Shown one piece after another: positions 63,136 to 64,000 of a stretch of 64,000 nucleotides of DNA (position 1 is the stretch's first letter; every line of letters begins with the position of its first letter). The stretch covers positions 1 to 64,000 of the forward strand of contig JASGLD010000001.1 in NCBI GenBank assembly GCA_049840395.1, read 5' to 3'. The notes below the pieces were generated by a model that had not been told where the DNA came from, did no database searches, and saw nothing but the letters and a program-made list of their open reading frames with translations. The DNA comes from CAILZL01 sp049840395 (GTDB taxonomy: Bacteria; Pseudomonadota; Gammaproteobacteria; Steroidobacterales; Steroidobacteraceae). Both the position numbers and the translations under genes were made by a program.

Positions 63136-63938
63136 TCATTCGACTTCGATTCCTCGGTGCTTTCCTGCTGTTGGCGTGCAGTAGCGCTTTCGCGTGCAGC
63201 GATGGCAAATTGCCGACGAAGATTGTGTTCAGCGACTCAGTAGACCAGGACATGAGTAAGCCAGACTTTACGGGAGAGCAGGTATGCCTGAATCTGAAAC
63301 AAGCGGATGACATGCTGAACCGAAAGCCCATCGGTGCAAAGGATGCGAATAGTTACTGGTCTATTCCGATCAATCTTGGCAAGCAGGAAGAGGTGCGGCA
63401 TATCTATTGGCCTGGCAGAGTCGATCTGCTTGCGCAATTTACGCGAGAGAGCGAGGGGCCGTATCCGGATGGCGCCGGCACGACTTGCGCCCTGGTAGGT
63501 TCGGTAAGTTTATTTAGAGCCACACGGCTGAAGCTTGCCTTCGATCATCTGGAGCCTGGCACTTTGCAGGAGCTGTATGTTTCAACCAGCGGCTTTGAAT
63601 ATCTGCCAAATGAACATCCTCCTACTATGTGTTTGAATATTGATAGTGCAATTAATCCGAAGGCGAATGAACAATTGCAATTCAAGGTTTCTAGGCGGCT
63701 ACAGGATGGCAAGTTGGTTTTTTTATTTCGAAACAATCGGGGGGCGAGAGAACAGGTTGTAGTGGACTTTGATGGTTTGATCAAAGCCGCAGAAGATTCG
63801 AAGATTAGAGAAGAGAGACGGCGCGCAGTACCCTCTGCCACCAGCATTGGCGCTCTCGCGAATAATTCTTTTAATGCCGGTGCACAGATAAAAGTTGAAG
63901 GCGGATACATATCCGTCACATACGTGGAGCCACAATGA
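63132..63938 (+). CDS. Exported hypothetical protein
   Basis: 268 residues from ATG 63132, overlapping the previous stop by four bases (ATGA). Signal peptide MIIRLRFLGAFLLLACSSAFA (split here: MIIRLRFLGAFLLLA, CSSAFACSDG; a lipobox LLAC is possible, so it may be a lipoprotein). The mature part is beta-rich with several Cys (QVCLNLKQADDML, GAGTTCALVGSVSLF, TMCLNIDSAINP). No family recognised. It is tightly coupled to the next gene as well, whose ATG overlaps its stop. Confidence 0.7.
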   Translation: MIIRLRFLGAFLLLACSSAFACSDGKLPTKIVFSDSVDQDMSKPDFTGEQVCLNLKQADDMLNRKPIGAKDANSYWSIPINLGKQEEVRHIYWPGRVDLLAQFTRESEGPYPDGAGTTCALVGSVSLFRATRLKLAFDHLEPGTLQELYVSTSGFEYLPNEHPPTMCLNIDSAINPKANEQLQFKVSRRLQDGKLVFLFRNNRGAREQVVVDFDGLIKAAEDSKIREERRRAVPSATSIGALANNSFNAGAQIKVEGGYISVTYVEPQ

Positions 63939-64000
63939 ACGCGCTGGTCATCATGCGATTGGCTGCGATATTTTTATCTTTTGCAGTGGTTTGGCCGCTG
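63935..64000 (+). CDS. Start of an exported or membrane protein, cut by the window edge
   Basis: ATG 63935 overlaps the previous stop (ATGA). The 22 visible codons (MNALVIMRLAAIFLSFAVVW, PL) form a signal-peptide or TM helix. The gene continues beyond the window. It belongs to the same operon by overlap. Confidence 0.6.
   Translation, partial: MNALVIMRLAAIFLSFAVVWPL

Overview
The window is a chromosomal segment of a gammaproteobacterium. The evidence is the set of conserved gene neighbourhoods: rhlB divergent from trxA-rho; aroQ-accB-accC-prmA-(DUF3426 zinc ribbon)-dusB-fis-purH-purD-yheU; and groES-groEL behind both a sigma-32-like promoter and a CIRCE-like element. MetZ-type methionine synthesis, SpeA plus homospermidine synthase, a LemA/TPM cluster and a DUF1800/DUF1501 pair fit an environmental member of the Xanthomonadales, Nevskiales or Steroidobacterales sphere, but the exact order is an inference. 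I found no tRNA, rRNA, CRISPR array, integrase or transposase.

Layout. 0-5.4 kb: a reverse-strand signalling block (FIST protein, YfiR-like protein, hybrid histidine kinase, damaged receiver). 5.5-20.8 kb: metZ, an RRM protein, two unknown coupled genes, a NUDIX enzyme, speA, a sulfurtransferase, GST, homospermidine synthase, greB, LemA/TPM genes and an L,D-transpeptidase. 20.8-24.9 kb: rhlB, trxA and a rho with a Gly/Arg/Asn-rich N-terminal extension. 25-33 kb: SMP-30-like protein, DUF1800/DUF1501, DUF2721, the tiny ribosomal protein bTHX, a CheD-like protein that lacks the catalytic Cys, GNAT, and a LysR gene divergent from DUF2798. 33-42.4 kb: the pur/fis/dusB/prmA/acc/aroQ block. 42.7-48.5 kb: TlpA-like, DsbD, CutA, a nest of interspersed repeats, and groESL.

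From 48.6 kb onward the content is accessory. An AT-rich, tightly overlapping five-gene array (48738-50699) encodes four small winged-helix-like proteins and an HNH endonuclease, followed by a membrane protein with a predicted cytoplasmic winged helix. Then come an XRE regulator with palindromic operators, a stand-alone MreB-like domain, exported proteins of unknown function and a PhoD-like phosphoesterase. The last operon (about 59.3 kb to beyond the window) is built around a 780-residue protein that joins a papain-like (C1) protease to an alpha/beta hydrolase. It is coupled to a double-zinc-ribbon membrane protein and small exported proteins. The two best candidates for undescribed systems are the wHTH/HNH array and the protease-hydrolase operon.

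Six loci carry single-base frameshifts or in-frame TGA codons inside otherwise well-conserved reading frames (about 208, 570, 14550, 39617, 53895 and 57250). This looks more like consensus error in a draft assembly than selective gene decay, but it cannot be settled from the sequence alone. Several families of long palindromic interspersed repeats fill the intergenic gaps.
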